A DNA stretch of 64,000 bases, from the NCBI RefSeq assembly GCF_037893015.1, contig NC_133658.1, positions 289,359,719 to 289,423,718 on the forward strand, given 5' to 3'. The notes beneath the pieces were generated by a model. That model saw nothing but the letters and a program-made list of their open reading frames with translations. It was not told where the DNA came from and searched no databases. A program made the position numbers and the translations under genes. Each line of letters begins with the position of its first letter. Position 1 is the first letter of the stretch. This document shows positions 36,110 through 47,999 of the stretch, in pieces. The stretch comes from Macrotis lagotis (taxonomy: Eukaryota; Chordata; Mammalia; Peramelemorphia; Peramelidae).

Positions 36110-36258
36110 GGCAGCTAGATTTCACAGTGAATAGAACAGTGGTCCTGGAGTCAGGAGGACCTGAGTTCAAATGTGACCTCAGACACTTAATAATTGCCTA
36201 GCTGTGTGACCTTGGACAAGTCACTTAACCCCATTGCCTTAAATAAAATTATTTTTTA
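36110..36258 (+). mobile_element. tRNA-headed SINE
   Basis: Full copy flanked by aaaagtcaaggcaa (36096-36109 and 36259-36272). Confidence 0.92.
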
Positions 36259-36539
36259 AAAAGTCAAGGCAAAGTCAGGATCCCGTTATAAATCATATCC
36301 CAGAACTGGAAGGAACTTTTAGATAAAGCTTTATTTTAGCAATTCCCCCCCATGAGGAGATTCCTGTTTGAAGACCTTCAAAGACAAGGAGTGTCCCATT
36401 TTTCCTGACTTTTCCCTTGGTTTTTTGGGAAAACTTTAATTGGTAGGAAGTGTTTTCTGTTTGGTTGAAATTTGTCTCTCCAACAAAATTCACCTATTGA
36501 TCCTATTTCTGCTCTTTGAGGTCAAGTAAAACATGTCTG

Positions 36540-37140
36540 ATCCCTTATCTATCACCCTAGATGACCTGTAAATTGATGCAGCCAAAGTGGAACTGATGAT
36601 CTTTTGTCCTAATTCACCCATTTTCTGAATTTGCCTATTTCATTCAAGGGTACCATCATATTTCCACAACCTCATAATCATACTTGATTCTTTTTTTAAT
36701 TTTTTAGAAAGATTTTATTTATTTTGAGTTTTACAATTTTCCCCCCTAATTTTGCTTCCCTCCCCCCCACCCCCCACAGAAGGCAGTCTGTTAGTCTTTA
36801 CATTGTTTTCATGGTATACATTTATCTCTGTTGAATGTGATGAACATATTTGATTCTTTAACTTTCACTCACCCCTCTTATCCAATGAGTTGTCATATCT
36901 TACCTTTCTCAGTCCTTCTTAACCTTAGTATCTTCCCTCTAGGTTAATTATTTCCCATTTATCCTGTGTTTAGCTTATTTTATATATTTGTTTATAGGCT
37001 GTCTCCCCCAATTCAATTGTGAGCTCCTCAAGGACAGGGACTATATTTTGCTTTTTTTTTTTTTAAATATCCCCAATGTTTACTACAATGCCTGTCACTG
37101 TGCTTAATAAATGTAGGTGCTTAATAAATGCTTGTTCACT
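36540..37140 (+). mobile_element. L2 LINE, split by a short L1
   Basis: L2 RT remnant (KVELMIFCPN...) then ILDSLTFTHPSYP on the far side of the L1 insert, and a 3' end (ctcaaggacagggactatat, cttaataaatgcttgttcac). Confidence 0.75.
36694..36846 (-). mobile_element. Very short 5'-truncated LINE-1
   Basis: Only the last ~150 bases of the L1 3' UTR (gaaggcagtctgttagtctt, tacattgttttcatggtata), flanked by ta(c/t)ttgattcttt at 36681-36693 and 36847-36859. It is inserted in an L2. Confidence 0.8.
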
Positions 37141-37144
37141 TGTC

Positions 37145-37895
37145 TGGCCTCCATGATACATCCTGAATATATCTCTTTCTCTCTATTCACAGGGACACCA
37201 CTCTAGTTATGACTCTTTTCACTTCTTGCCTGGGCTATTGAAATAACTTCCCATTTTGTCTCTCTTCTGCCATTGTCTCCTCTTACCTATCTATATTCTA
37301 CACTGCAATTAAGTGAGATTCAAAACAAAACAAAGCAAAAAACCCAAGCTAATCACATTCTATACTTATTCAAGACCCTCCTGTGGCTCCTTATTCCCTC
37401 TAGGATCAATTACAAACTCATTTGTTTAGGCATTCTAGCTATTCACAATCTGCCCCCAGTCTATGTTTGTAAATATTACCCATTACTCCCTGTCACACAT
37501 TCTTCAGGCCACTCAAACTGGACTATTTGCTGTCCATGTCTCACCTGTGCCTTTGCATATGTTGTCCTTAATGCTTAGAATACCTTCTCTCTTTATCTCT
37601 AGATTGCTAGCTTCTTTCAAAGATAAGCCAAAGCACTTTCCCCAACTTCAGATCTAACCTGATCTCTACCCTGGGCACTAATGCACCTGTGCTATCCCAG
37701 ATTACTTGGTATTTACTTTGTGTATATTTTGCATATGCTTTAATATGTATATGTAATGTTTTCCCTGATAGACTACAAGTTCTTTGAAGACAAGAACTGC
37801 TTAGTTTTTTAATCTGTTTATCTCCAATATCCAATAAGGCCTGGATCAAAGTCAATGCTTAATAAATGTTTGTTGATGAATTGATTCAAGGGTCT
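37145..37895 (+). mobile_element. L2 LINE 3' part
   Basis: ccctcctgtggctccttatt, cctctaggatcaattacaaa, tagactacaagttctttgaa, cttaataaatgtttgttgat. Confidence 0.8.
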
Positions 37896-38079
37896 TATAT
37901 CCATTGCTATTGAATCTTAATTAAAGGTGGAATTGAGAAATGAAAATATATTACAATGTTTTGTCAGTATCTATAAAGATAAGACTTCCCCTTTTAGTAG
38001 AAAACCAAAGAATGGATACTGCTGGAGAAAGAATTGATAACATCCTCTCATTTAAGTACAAACCACAAGGAGATGAAGA

Positions 38080-38815
38080 CATAACCTATTCTGGATGCAT
38101 CCATTTGTCCATCTCTAATCTCCCTTCTGACCCCCAGTCTCAGCTTTCCAACTGCATATCAGATGTTTTGGACTGGATGTTTCATAGACATCTTAAATTC
38201 AACATGTCCAAAACTGAATCCATTAATCCCCCCCCCCCCTTAAGCCTTCTTAACTTCCTAAACTGGAGGGTGCTTCCTTCCTCCTAGTCACTTGATCTCA
38301 AAAAGTAGATGTCATTGCTTACTCTCTCAAATCCATTTCTAATCAGTCGTAAAGTAGTCTCATTTCTACCTTCACAACATGTCTTATAGATGCATCTTTC
38401 TGTCCTCTCTTCCTGTAACACCTTGGTCCAATCTCATTCTCAGATTATAATAACAGCCTTCTGGGAGGCTTCCCTGCCAAAAGTTTCTCCCCACTCCAGT
38501 CCATCCTCCATCCAATCTTCAAACTATCTTCAAGTTCAAATTTGACTATTACAGACACATACTCACACATATGCAATCAATCAACTCTCTGCTGACTCTC
38601 TATGACTTTCAATATTTCCCTTAATCCTAATTTTTGTCTTCTGTTGATTATTTCCATTATACCCTATCCTGCATGTGCAGAGTTGCATGATATATCAACC
38701 ATGACTGTGAGTTCCTTTAGAGCAGGGACTACCTGTTACCATTCTTCATATTCCCAGCATTTAGCATAGTGATTGGCAAATAATTGTCACTGAACAAATT
38801 CTGTCTGACTAATTA
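38080..38815 (+). mobile_element. L2 LINE, RT remnant and 3' end
   Basis: Decoded SQLSNCISDVLDW followed by FHRHLKFNMSKTESI matches the L2 RT motif. The 3' end is gtgagttcctttagagcagg and agcatttagcatagtgattg. Confidence 0.85.
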
Positions 38816-39339
38816 ATTACAGGAAAAGGGTGCTATTGTGTGGATAAACCCATATAGATAAAGCTAAAATAATTTCCATTTAGCTCCATAGTGTACTTGT
38901 TTTTGGGAAGAGTACTAATTTAGTTATTAATGATGCCTAATTCAAGCTAATATTAAAATATATTTGCTTACTTGAGCTCATGCTTATTGATGGAGACTGG
39001 GATTATATGTATGTATACATATATATATATATATTACTATCTGTCCACGAATATATTAATTTACATGGGAATAGTCAAGGTAGTGTTCTGTATGGTTGTC
39101 TGTTTCCTAGAGCTTACATCATTTCAGATAAGTAAAAGAGATCCAGTCAATCCCACATGATGGGATTTAATATCCCATAGGATGGAACAAGTGGTATGTT
39201 TTTATGTCATGGTAAATTCTACTGGTACTTCTAAGAATAAAGTGTTTAAATGCCTAAAATAAAATACATAGGATTACAAAGAAAACCAAATATTTAAAAA
39301 GTTCAGAGACCTCAGGTTAAGAACCCTTTCTAAAAGAGA

Positions 39340-39545
39340 GAACATGGCTCTGATCCTTCTTAATGTTAAAACCTTCCCCCTGAGATAATCTCAAATTTAT
39401 CCTGTTTATACTTTATTTGTATATAAGTGCTTGCATATTGTCCCTCCCATTAGATTGTGAACTACTTGAGAGCAGGGATTGTTTTTGACTCTCTTTGTAT
39501 TTCTAACATTTAACCCAGCACACAGTAGGTGCTCATCAACATGAC
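39340..39545 (+). mobile_element. L2 3' end
   Basis: cattagattgtgaactactt, gagagcagggattgttt, cacacagtaggtgctcatca. Confidence 0.75.
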
Positions 39546-39755
39546 CAAATTAATAGAAGAATCTCAAAGAGGACACAAATGTATAGTGAATCAAATTCAT
39601 GGAGCTGGAAAAGACCTTAAGGGTCATTTAGACCAAGTCCCATAAGGAAGCAGGTCCATTGAGGGCCTTTGCAATGGAGTTCCCCATATCTAGAATGTTC
39701 TTCCTCTTCATGTCCATCTCTTAGAACCCCAAGCCTTCTTCAAGCTTTATCTTAA

Positions 39756-40038
39756 ACATGGCATAGTAGTAGAAGCCTGTGGTCTCAGTTACCAGGGAGA
39801 CTGAGGATTTTTTCAGCTCAGGAGTTTTGAGCTGTAGAAGGTCTAAGGATGATCACGCGTCTAGACTAAGTCTAGCATTAATATAGTGAACCCCTTATGG
39901 GGAGAAAAGTGGGGAGGAAGGGACACCAGACTGTCTGAGGAAGAACAGGCCAGTTCAGATTGACAATGGAGCAAGTAAAAGTTTCTATACTCATCTCCTC
40001 TGGAATCTATGCAAGATAGGAAGACCAATCTCAAAAAA
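39756..40038 (+). pseudogene. 7SL (SRP) RNA retropseudogene
   Basis: The sequence follows 7SL RNA from near its 5' end to its 3' end. Recognisable parts are gcctgtggtctcagttacc, gggagactgagg, ggagttttgagctgtag, a copy of the 'gatcgggtgtccgcactaag' region (gatcacgcgtctagactaag), catcaatatggtga (here cattaatatagtga) and the ending agaccaatctc followed by a short A run at 40033-40038. About 277 bases remain of roughly 300; the S-domain 3' part is shortened and a purine-rich insert of about 15-20 bases is present. It interrupts an L2 copy, with imperfect flanking repeats (gctttatcttaaa / gacttagctcaaa). Substitutions throughout make it an old, non-functional retrocopy. Confidence 0.8.
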
Positions 40039-40143
40039 GACTTAGCTCAAATGCCACCTTCTACAGTAGAAAGCTTTTCTGGTCCCTCAGCTGTTAGTAT
40101 ACCTTTCCTTCCAAGGTTATCTTCTATCTACTCTGCATGTATT

Positions 40144-40155
40144 TTATATATATAT

Positions 40156-40215
<60 letters not shown>
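40144..40215. repeat. (TA)n microsatellite
   Basis: About 70 bases of nearly pure TA. Confidence 0.95.
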
Positions 40216-40220
<5 letters not shown>

Positions 40221-40654
40221 CACCCATTTATGTTTTCTCTCCCAATAGAATGCAGGCTCCTTGAGGGAAGAGAACATTTTTGCTTTGCCTTTATAACCCC
40301 ATGGGAAACACTTAATAAGTGCTTTTTGGTAATTTGAAGTTAGTAAATAGTACAGTCCAGACTCAAACTCACAAATGACAAGTAGCAGAACTAGGAGTCT
40401 TCTATCTCCCAAGAGTCAGTACTCTTTCCACTGTTCCACACTGCCTAAAGTCTCTTCTAGTTTTTACATCACACTGTGTTCTATGGGTCAGAGGAACAAG
40501 TTAACCTGGTCACTTTCTAGGAAACCTAGACTAAGAAGGAGTAACTGAGTCATCTTTTGTTCCTGGTCTCTGATGTTCACATACATATGATTTTCCCACT
40601 GTTTAAGCCCAAGAGCCTGAGAACAATTTCCTGTTCCTCATTCAACTAACTTCT

Positions 40655-40785
40655 CTCCCTCCCTCCCTCCCAGGGCCATTCTCTGTAACTTAACTCTCTC
40701 TCTGGGAAACCTCTACATAAATGAATACATGAATCATCTTCTACTTTGTAACCCATCAACCAACCAACCAACCAACCAACCAAAC
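40655..40785. repeat. Short (CTCC)n and (CCAA)n runs
   Basis: ctccctccctccctccc near 40657 and repeated ccaa near 40757-40782. Confidence 0.8.
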
Positions 40786-40954
40786 CACTACCAATCACCA
40801 GCCTGAGACCTTTGCCCTTATAGAATAAGAGCTAAAGGAAGAGAGAGGCAAGTAAGATGCTGGGAGGAAAGACACAGGTATCCACATTGCTGCCTTGAGG
40901 ATCCTAGCTCCAAGAGTTCTGGCTCTTAACTTTTTAGGGTTGTGGGAAGAGAAC

Positions 40955-41150
40955 GAAGGGAATAAGGATTTGCATAGCCCTAGCTATGTAAATATGATCT
41001 TATTTAATCTTACAACAATGCTGTAAGGTATGTGATTTTTATTATTCCCATATTCCAGCTGAGGAAACTGAGGCAGAGGTTGAATGACTTGCCTGGGACA
41101 GCTGGTTAAGTTTGCTCCTCATTGAGTCTAGAATTCCATCTGCTACATCT
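40955..41150 (-). mobile_element. MIR copy
   Basis: Antisense: tatttaatcttacaacaatg, cagctgaggaaactgaggca, gacttgcctgggacag. Confidence 0.7.
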
Positions 41151-41159
41151 GTGATATTT

Positions 41160-42255
41160 TATTCTTCCACACCTACTGAATGGCACACATATATTAATTT
41201 CCACATTAAAGTGGATCAAAATTAGTTTTATTTTGAGAATGTAGGCAGAAGTTCACAGCTCCCCCCTTGACACTCTAGGGTGGCACAAAGCCAGGTCCAG
41301 GAGTCACAGTTCTAGAGGGAGGGACTTCTGTATGTTTCCTGCCCCATGTTTGGCACAGGGCAAGCCTAAATGGACATTCATTGGTGGCTAAAGCTCTGGA
41401 AAAACAAGTCAACTAGACAGGAGGGCCTTCTTCTCTTATGTCTGTCCCTGGAAAAGGGGCAGATGAGGACATTGGTCCTGACAGAAGTTGTGGGTGAGGC
41501 CCTCAGACCTGATAGAGTCTGTTCCCTCTAGAACAGAACTCCAAACAAAATATGTGTCCTCTGTGAACACATAATGGTATCAGGAGGGGGAGAGGTGGGT
41601 TTAGCATCAGGGGAAAAACAAGAGACAAATTCGCAGAGTCCAGAATGATGCTTTCTAGAGGGGAGGCTGGAGACCACGGGCTTCACTGAATTCCTTGTAA
41701 AGGGAAGTACTGAGCAAAGTTTTATATTGACAAGGATTTAATCCAGAGTCAACAAAGTCTGACCCACATTAAAGGAGTTTGAGCCTTCCAACAGAAGAGC
41801 TAATGTCCTTCCACTAGCTAGTCTGTAGTAACTTACCATCAGACTCTCCAGATCTCTCTCCAAAGATAGCATTGAGCATATTAAAATTTCAAATCATTTT
41901 CTCTAGATCTCATTTTACTCTGAGACCCTGGAAAGAAAGGCTAATGCTTTGTTGCAGAGTTTTTCCCTTAAACTTTCAGCCTCACCTTTGAAAGCACTTT
42001 CTGTTCTGTCTTTGCAAGAGTCCTTATTTAAAGTCCATTTCTGATCCCCCCCCCTTTTTTATGTTCAATTACTTTCCAATTTCTAGGGCATCAATGACTC
42101 TGGTAGAAAAATGCTTTCTTGATTAACCTCATTAAATTGTTCCATCTGGTTTCCCTGGATGAAAACCCAGAGCATAAGCTTTCAGGTATGGGGGTGGGGA
42201 CAGGAGAGGCAAAAAAATGGATTTCTCTCTGGTAGGTTTGTAAGAAGAGGGTCTC
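41160..42255. other. Non-repetitive intron sequence beside PLPP7 exon 1
   Basis: No recognised repeat or gene. Intronic, just 3' of the first coding exon, where regulatory elements are often found. Confidence 0.4.
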
Positions 42256-42256
42256 A

Positions 42257-42718
<462 letters not shown>

Positions 42719-42719
42719 C

Positions 42720-42900
42720 TAAGATTGCCTCACAAAGAGAAGGCCCTCTGCCCAAGAGGAGCCAGGGACACCCCCCTCAGAGAGCTGCTCTGTCTCCTTC
42801 CAGCCACAATTCCCTCCTCTTGCAGACCTCTCCTGCCCAAATGGCTGTAGTTAAATATAGAGTAGAAGAATGCACATGGCTGTTTACTTCATTGCTGCTA
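42720..42900 (-). promoter_or_regulatory. PLPP7: PLPP7 proximal promoter / 5' UTR with MEF2 and E-box sites
   Basis: On the minus strand, CTATATTTAA (complement of 42851-42860) fits the MEF2 consensus YTA(A/T)4TAR exactly. It lies about 139-148 bases upstream of the ATG. E-boxes (CANNTG) flank it at 42838-42843 (CAAATG) and 42873-42878 (CACATG). PLPP7/NET39 is a muscle-enriched gene, and MEF2 plus paired E-boxes is a usual muscle regulatory layout. The AT-rich core could alternatively act as a TATA-like element. The transcription start itself is not visible. Confidence 0.5.
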
Positions 42901-44750
42901 CCAAGCTTGAAGGAAAATTTAATGCCAGCTTCTGTAGCCAATCCAGTCCTGAAAAGCAGGAATTATGTCCAATGGATGTGCAGAAGAGGAGGGTGATTTT
43001 CTTAGCTGAGGTCTGACTGCTTTGGGGCCTGAGCTATTTAAATCTTCCAATTGCTTCCAGTCTTTTAAGGAACTCTGGGAAATGTAGTTTTTATTTTTCA
43101 ATTTTTAATTTTGTTGTTGCTTTTTAAGCCAATTTGAAGTATTTTTTTTTTTTTTTGCAAGCCAGCCCTGGAGTATTACAAATCAGCGTTTTCTTTTAAG
43201 AGCTGAAAATTCAGATTGTTCATGATTTTCTCTTCAGACATATTTAATAAACTAATTCAATCTTCTCCCTGTTCTAAGGGGGCTGTTCTGGCCCCATATT
43301 ATAGACAGTGTAGCTGAAGCTGAGTGTCAGACACTAGGTGGAGTTAATGGGGGAGAAAGCATTACCACTCAGGTCTTCCTGGCCCCCAGCCCTGGTCCAT
43401 GTCAATTCTGCCACATGTACTCTGACAGCATTTCATTAGACTGGCAATCAATTTTTCCCCCTGGTACTAGATTTGGCTTCTGTACAACAGAGCTCAATCT
43501 CATTGAAATTTGTAGGATTTGCTTTCCATTAAAGAGAGGTGCAATAAAATGGTCTGGGTAATGGATCTACTCCCCGGAGACTCCAGCAAAAGCTTTGAAA
43601 CTTTGCAAAAAGGCAGGAACCTGGCCACCAGCTCAGTAACTGCCATCTGATGATCCTGGATCTTCTTCTGGAGGAGGGTACACTCAGATCCATTCTTACC
43701 TCTCTTCTTCCAGCCATGAAGTCAGAGGACCTTAAAGTATTTTACTCTTTTACTCTTGCACAAAATTGTGGCTTATCACCCCATTTTAGGGGTGATTGAA
43801 AATGTAAATTGGAGTGTTTGGGATGTGTGAAATGAATGGCAAAGGCCTGACTCAGGGTCCAGAAACCTGGCTGTTTATTTGCCAGGGAGATATCTGTCTT
43901 GATAGTTGGGCAGGTTAAGGAAATCTGTGACTTAACCAGCTTCTCCTGAATGCTACCTGTAGCCTCCCAGGAATACCATCTAGTATAGTTGGGAAGAAAG
44001 AAGAGGGAAGCATCTGTGGTGACTGCAAAAGTGGGGAGGTGGCCTATTGCCATCTTTGCCTCTGAAATTTTTTGTGTCTTTGGAGTAAATTGCTTCTATC
44101 TCTGATCACTCATTCAAAGAATATAGAGGAAAAGGTTCCCTCTATCTAAAGACTGCCAGGTCTGATGAAGAGAGGTAGAACAGAGCCTGTAAATCAATCT
44201 CTTCTTCCCCTTGTTGATTCTGGACTTTCAAATATATTTCAAATCGTGTGAGAAATGGATTTCCTGGGAATATAAACATGGACATTTATCTATCAATTTT
44301 CCCACCCTTCCAGTTGATACCAATGGATAATGTGTAGCTTAAAAGGCCTTTTCAAGTGCCAGATAGGCCCTTGTATGCCTTCTCAGAAATCGACTGCAAA
44401 GTCCAGCTCTTCCATGGGGTGGCACCTCACTCTGTCCTCCCTAGCCATCCAGACATAATCATAGTCACCAAGGAGCATATGATCCTGTTGGGTCTCAAAA
44501 GAAGCCTGAGAAGCCTAGCCCTTTTGGGCTATTGCTATTAATATCCTGGCAGGGCTGACTGGATGCTGCTATAGACAGGGTGTGGGGACAACAGTTGTCT
44601 TGGGCCTCAGGGAGATGAACAGCTGGGGTACAGAGAGCCAGTTCTGTCATGGACTCAGTAGGTGACTGACCTCAAGAAATGGGCTTCCCTCTGTGCTGCT
44701 GAAAAGTGGGAATGCTAATCTTGAGCTACTTCATACTGGGTTGATTACAT
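42900..44750. other. Intergenic sequence upstream of PLPP7
   Basis: Largely non-repetitive; a decayed antisense MIR may lie at about 43300-43440. Open frames at 43529-43717 and 43742-44053 (minus) and 44356-44541 (plus) resemble no known protein. Confidence 0.4.
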
Positions 44751-44754
44751 AGAT

Positions 44755-44870
44755 GTAATCAATCAATTGACAATACTTTATTGAGTGACCACTAGGTGCT
44801 AGGCATGGTGAGAGAGACAGAGTCTGAGATACGGTTCCAATTTCCAGGAACTTATTACAAAAGCAAACAT
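44755..44870 (-). mobile_element. L2 3' end
   Basis: tactttattgagtgaccact, aggtgctaggcatggtgaga, ttccaggaacttattac. Confidence 0.7.
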
Positions 44871-45014
44871 GTGAGAAAAATGGTAAATGACTTGAGTTTG
44901 TATAAAATAAGTGCTAGACAGTGTGGTACAGATTATTAATGCTAAATAGAATCAACTTATCAGAGGCAGAAGGTTACAGTCAGGTACAGTTTATAGTAGG
45001 CTATAACAGTACAG

Positions 45015-45170
45015 TGGGAAAAAAAAGCTCTGGATATTATCAGAAGGGTTGAATCCCACTCTTGTGACTAACTGTATGATTTGGGTAAGTTATCCAACCT
45101 CTCTAGGCCTTATTTAGTTCCCTCATCTGCAAAATGAAGTGCTGAACTAGATGAGTTCTAAATTCATAAA
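45015..45170 (+). mobile_element. MIR copy
   Basis: gtatgatttgggtaagttat, ttccctcatctgcaaaatga. Confidence 0.65.
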
Positions 45171-45204
45171 TAAAGATTGTATTATATAAATAAATTACCA
45201 TAAC

Positions 45205-45400
45205 AACTCACATTTACCTTGTAGTTAAGGGTTGAGACATGCTTTCCTCACAAAAATCCAGTGAGTTAGAAAGTGTAAATGTTATATTTTCCATTTTAAA
45301 GATAAGAAAACTGAAGATGAGAAAATGTGAAGAGAACTGTGATCACAAAGATAATTAGTATTGGTACTCAGAGACCAGATAGAATTGGCAACATTTTATC
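45205..45400 (-). mobile_element. MIR copy
   Basis: Antisense: ccattttaaagataagaaaa, caaagataattagta. Confidence 0.6.
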
Positions 45401-45414
45401 CTGAAATTCTTAAA

Positions 45415-45655
45415 TTCAGTCATTTTCAGTCATGTCTCACTCTTTGTGACCCTTTTGAGGTTTTCTTGGCAAAGGTACTGAACTACTTTGCCATTGTTAC
45501 TTCATTTCAGATAAGGAAAGAGGGTTAAATGACTTGTCCAGTATCACACAGTTAATATATATATATATGTCTGAGGCCAGATTTGATCTCAGGAAGATGA
45601 GTGTTCCTCTGATACTAAGGCAAGCACTCTATCCACTCTGCCACCTAGCTGCAAT
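45415..45655 (-). mobile_element. RTE-tailed SINE
   Basis: Antisense: tcagtcatgtctcactcttt, gaggttttcttggcaaagg, ... ccactctgccacctagctgc. Confidence 0.8.
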
Positions 45656-45959
45656 TCTTAGGCAAACAAAACAAAAACGAAAACAACAAACAACCCACCA
45701 TCAACAAAACTCAAAGAACTTGCTAGACTTTGGTGATGAGTACCACAGAAATGAAGGAAGAGGTAGAGGAGGGAGAAGGAAGAGGAAGGATGAGGCTGAG
45801 CTAGTGCTGAATTCCTCTCATTTAAATGCAGTTTATAGGCTGAATTGCAAGTAAAATATCAAAGGGGAAAATACAGTTTAAGGGAAAAGGAAGAGAAAGG
45901 GGAGAGGCTGAGTTTACCTTCCATCCAGGGTGGAAGTCATATAACTGCACAGCAAACAA

Positions 45960-46530
45960 AAACGAAAAAGAATCTATATTAGAATATTATTAATAACTAT
46001 CTTCTCTTATCCCAGTCCCTTCCTATCTGGGTGTTGTTTTCTCAGTTCAGATTTCTAAGGCTGCTACTATTGGGTTATTTCAGTCGAGAAATCGGATCCT
46101 TCTCTAGTTTATTTTAGCACCTTGGAGAACTCCCAGTGCTACCACGGACCTCTGGATCTGGGCAGACCTTCCCCCTCTCTCTACCAGAAGGGAAGGCCAG
46201 CTTCCTCCCATTTTCTTTTTTCTTATGTGGGTGGGGAGGGAGATCGTGATTACTAGCAGAGTTACCCAGACTGCAGAACCTGTCCGTCCTTTGGCACAGC
46301 TCCAAAAATCTCTGGAAACACCAGCAGTCTTGCTCCTTCTTGCCTGCACCAAGATCACTGCACGACCATCAACAAGACTGCCAACAAGACAAGCAGCAAG
46401 ACACTTGCCTTTAACCCACTTTCCATCGCTGAGATAACTGTTTCTTGTTGCTGATTTGAATTTGAAATGAAGAAGAGGGTATAGAGAGACAGTGTGGGTA
46501 GGTGGAGGGAATACATGTGTTATCACACTA
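45960..46530. other. Non-repetitive intergenic block
   Basis: No recognised repeat. Overlapping open frames on both strands (46104-46574 minus, 46225-46437 plus) match no known family and look fortuitous. Confidence 0.35.
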
Positions 46531-46534
46531 CAGT

Positions 46535-46740
46535 GGCAAGAGTCAGAAATTAGAGTCAAAAGATCTAGTTTCAACCTCGGACTTGCTGCCTTGATCTTGT
46601 GTAATTTGCCTCAGTTTCCCAATATATGAAATGAGTACAAAACTACTTGTTCTAACAACCTCATGTGGCTGTTATATAGCTCAAAAGAGTATGTATGTGA
46701 AAAATACAAATATATAAAGAGTCTTAGTAATATTAGATAT
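46535..46740 (+). mobile_element. MIR copy
   Basis: cctcggacttgctgccttga, tttgcctcagtttcccaata, caacctcatgtggctgttat. Confidence 0.7.
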
Positions 46741-46839
46741 TTTTGTGAAGTTCTCAGTTTCCTTTTCTGTAAAATGAGGGGATTGAATTAGGTGACATTT
46801 AAATTCCTTCCATCTCTAAAACTCAAATCTATGATCTCA

Positions 46840-47095
46840 GAGGTTGAACAGCAGACAAAGTGCTGGACCTGGATTAGGAAGGCCTAAATTCAAATCTGGC
46901 TTCAGATATTTACTAGCTGTGTGACCCTGGGTAAGTTGCTCAACCTCTGCCTCAGTATCCTCAACTATAAAATGGAGATAACAGCACCTATCTCATAAAG
47001 TCATTGTGATAATCAAACGAGGTAATACTTGCAAAAATACTTCGCACAATGCCTAATATAAAGTAGATTCTATAAAAATGCTTATTCCTTCCCTC
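46840..47095 (+). mobile_element. THER1/MIR full-length copy
   Basis: gaacagcagacaaagtgctg, tagctgtgtgaccctgggta, cctatctcataaagtcattg, aaaaatgcttattcc. Confidence 0.8.
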
Positions 47096-47437
47096 TCTAT
47101 TAGGAAGCTGAGAGAAAGAATAACAAAGGATGCTCTCAGTAAGAACCCTGAGTCTTCCACATATACCCCAAAGCATCTCCATCCTGAACTCACAAACACA
47201 GAATTAGAGATTGGGTCTAGAATTTCAATGGTGTAGGAATCAACCAGGTAAAGAAATTTTCTCTTATCAATGCAGATTGTCACCTTCTCTGCAATTTCTA
47301 GTCTTAGAGAGCCGTCTGATGCATTGAGAAATTAAATGATTTGCCTATGATCATATAGCCAGGATGTGTCAGAAACAGGTCCTGAATTCAGATTTTCCTG
47401 ATTTTGAGATTACCTTCTATCCTAAATATTGTGCTAT

Positions 47438-47438
<1 letters not shown>

Positions 47439-47501
<63 letters not shown>

Positions 47502-47690
47502 TCTTCCTTTCCTTCTCCCCTCCTTCTCCTCTTCTTCCTCTTCCTCCTCCTCCTTTTCCACCTCCCTTTCTCTTCCCCATCTTTCTATTCTTCTCTATTC
47601 TTACCCTTCCCTTCCTAATTCTTTTCCTCCCTTTTTCTCTATTTCTCTGTTTTCCTCCTTTCCTCCCTCTATTTCTTTTTTTAATTTTTT
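47439..47690. repeat. (CT)n microsatellite and pyrimidine tract
   Basis: About 30 CT units to 47498, then about 190 bases of TC-rich sequence; further TC-rich sequence resumes at 47880-48000 after the SINE. Confidence 0.93.
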
Positions 47691-47711
47691 TTTATTTTTA
47701 AAGATTTTATC

Positions 47712-47869
47712 GGGGTAGCTAGGTGGCATAGTGGATAAAGCACCAGCCCTGGAGTCAGGAGTACCTGGGTTCAAATCCAGTCTCAAACACTTAATAATTA
47801 CCTAGCTGTGTGACCTTGGGCAAGCCACTTAACTCCACTTGCTTGCAAAAACCTAAAAAAAAATAAAAA
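47712..47869 (+). mobile_element. tRNA-headed SINE
   Basis: Full copy flanked by aaagattttatc (47700-47711 and 47870-47881), inserted in the pyrimidine tract. Confidence 0.92.
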
Positions 47870-47999
47870 AAAGATTTTATCTCCCTCTATTTCTGTATCA
47901 GTCTCTGTCTCTCTCCCTCTCCCTCCCTTCTTTCCTCTCTTCTTTTCTCTCCTCTCTCCTCTTCTCTTCTCTTCCCTCCCCCCCTTCTTTACTCTCCCT

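Larger units (their letters stand above)
39640..40335 (+). mobile_element. L2 LINE split by a 7SL retrocopy and a TA repeat
   Basis: The left part (gttccccatatctagaatgt, caagccttcttcaagc) continues after the retrocopy (ctcaaatgccaccttctaca) and after the TA run (atgcaggctccttgagggaa, aacacttaataagtgc). Confidence 0.75.

Noticed and set aside
40009-40412. Open frames rich in Ile/Tyr
   Set aside because: Translation of the (TA)n repeat.
46104-46574. 156-codon open frame on the minus strand
   Set aside because: No known family, no splice context, and an overlapping open frame on the other strand.
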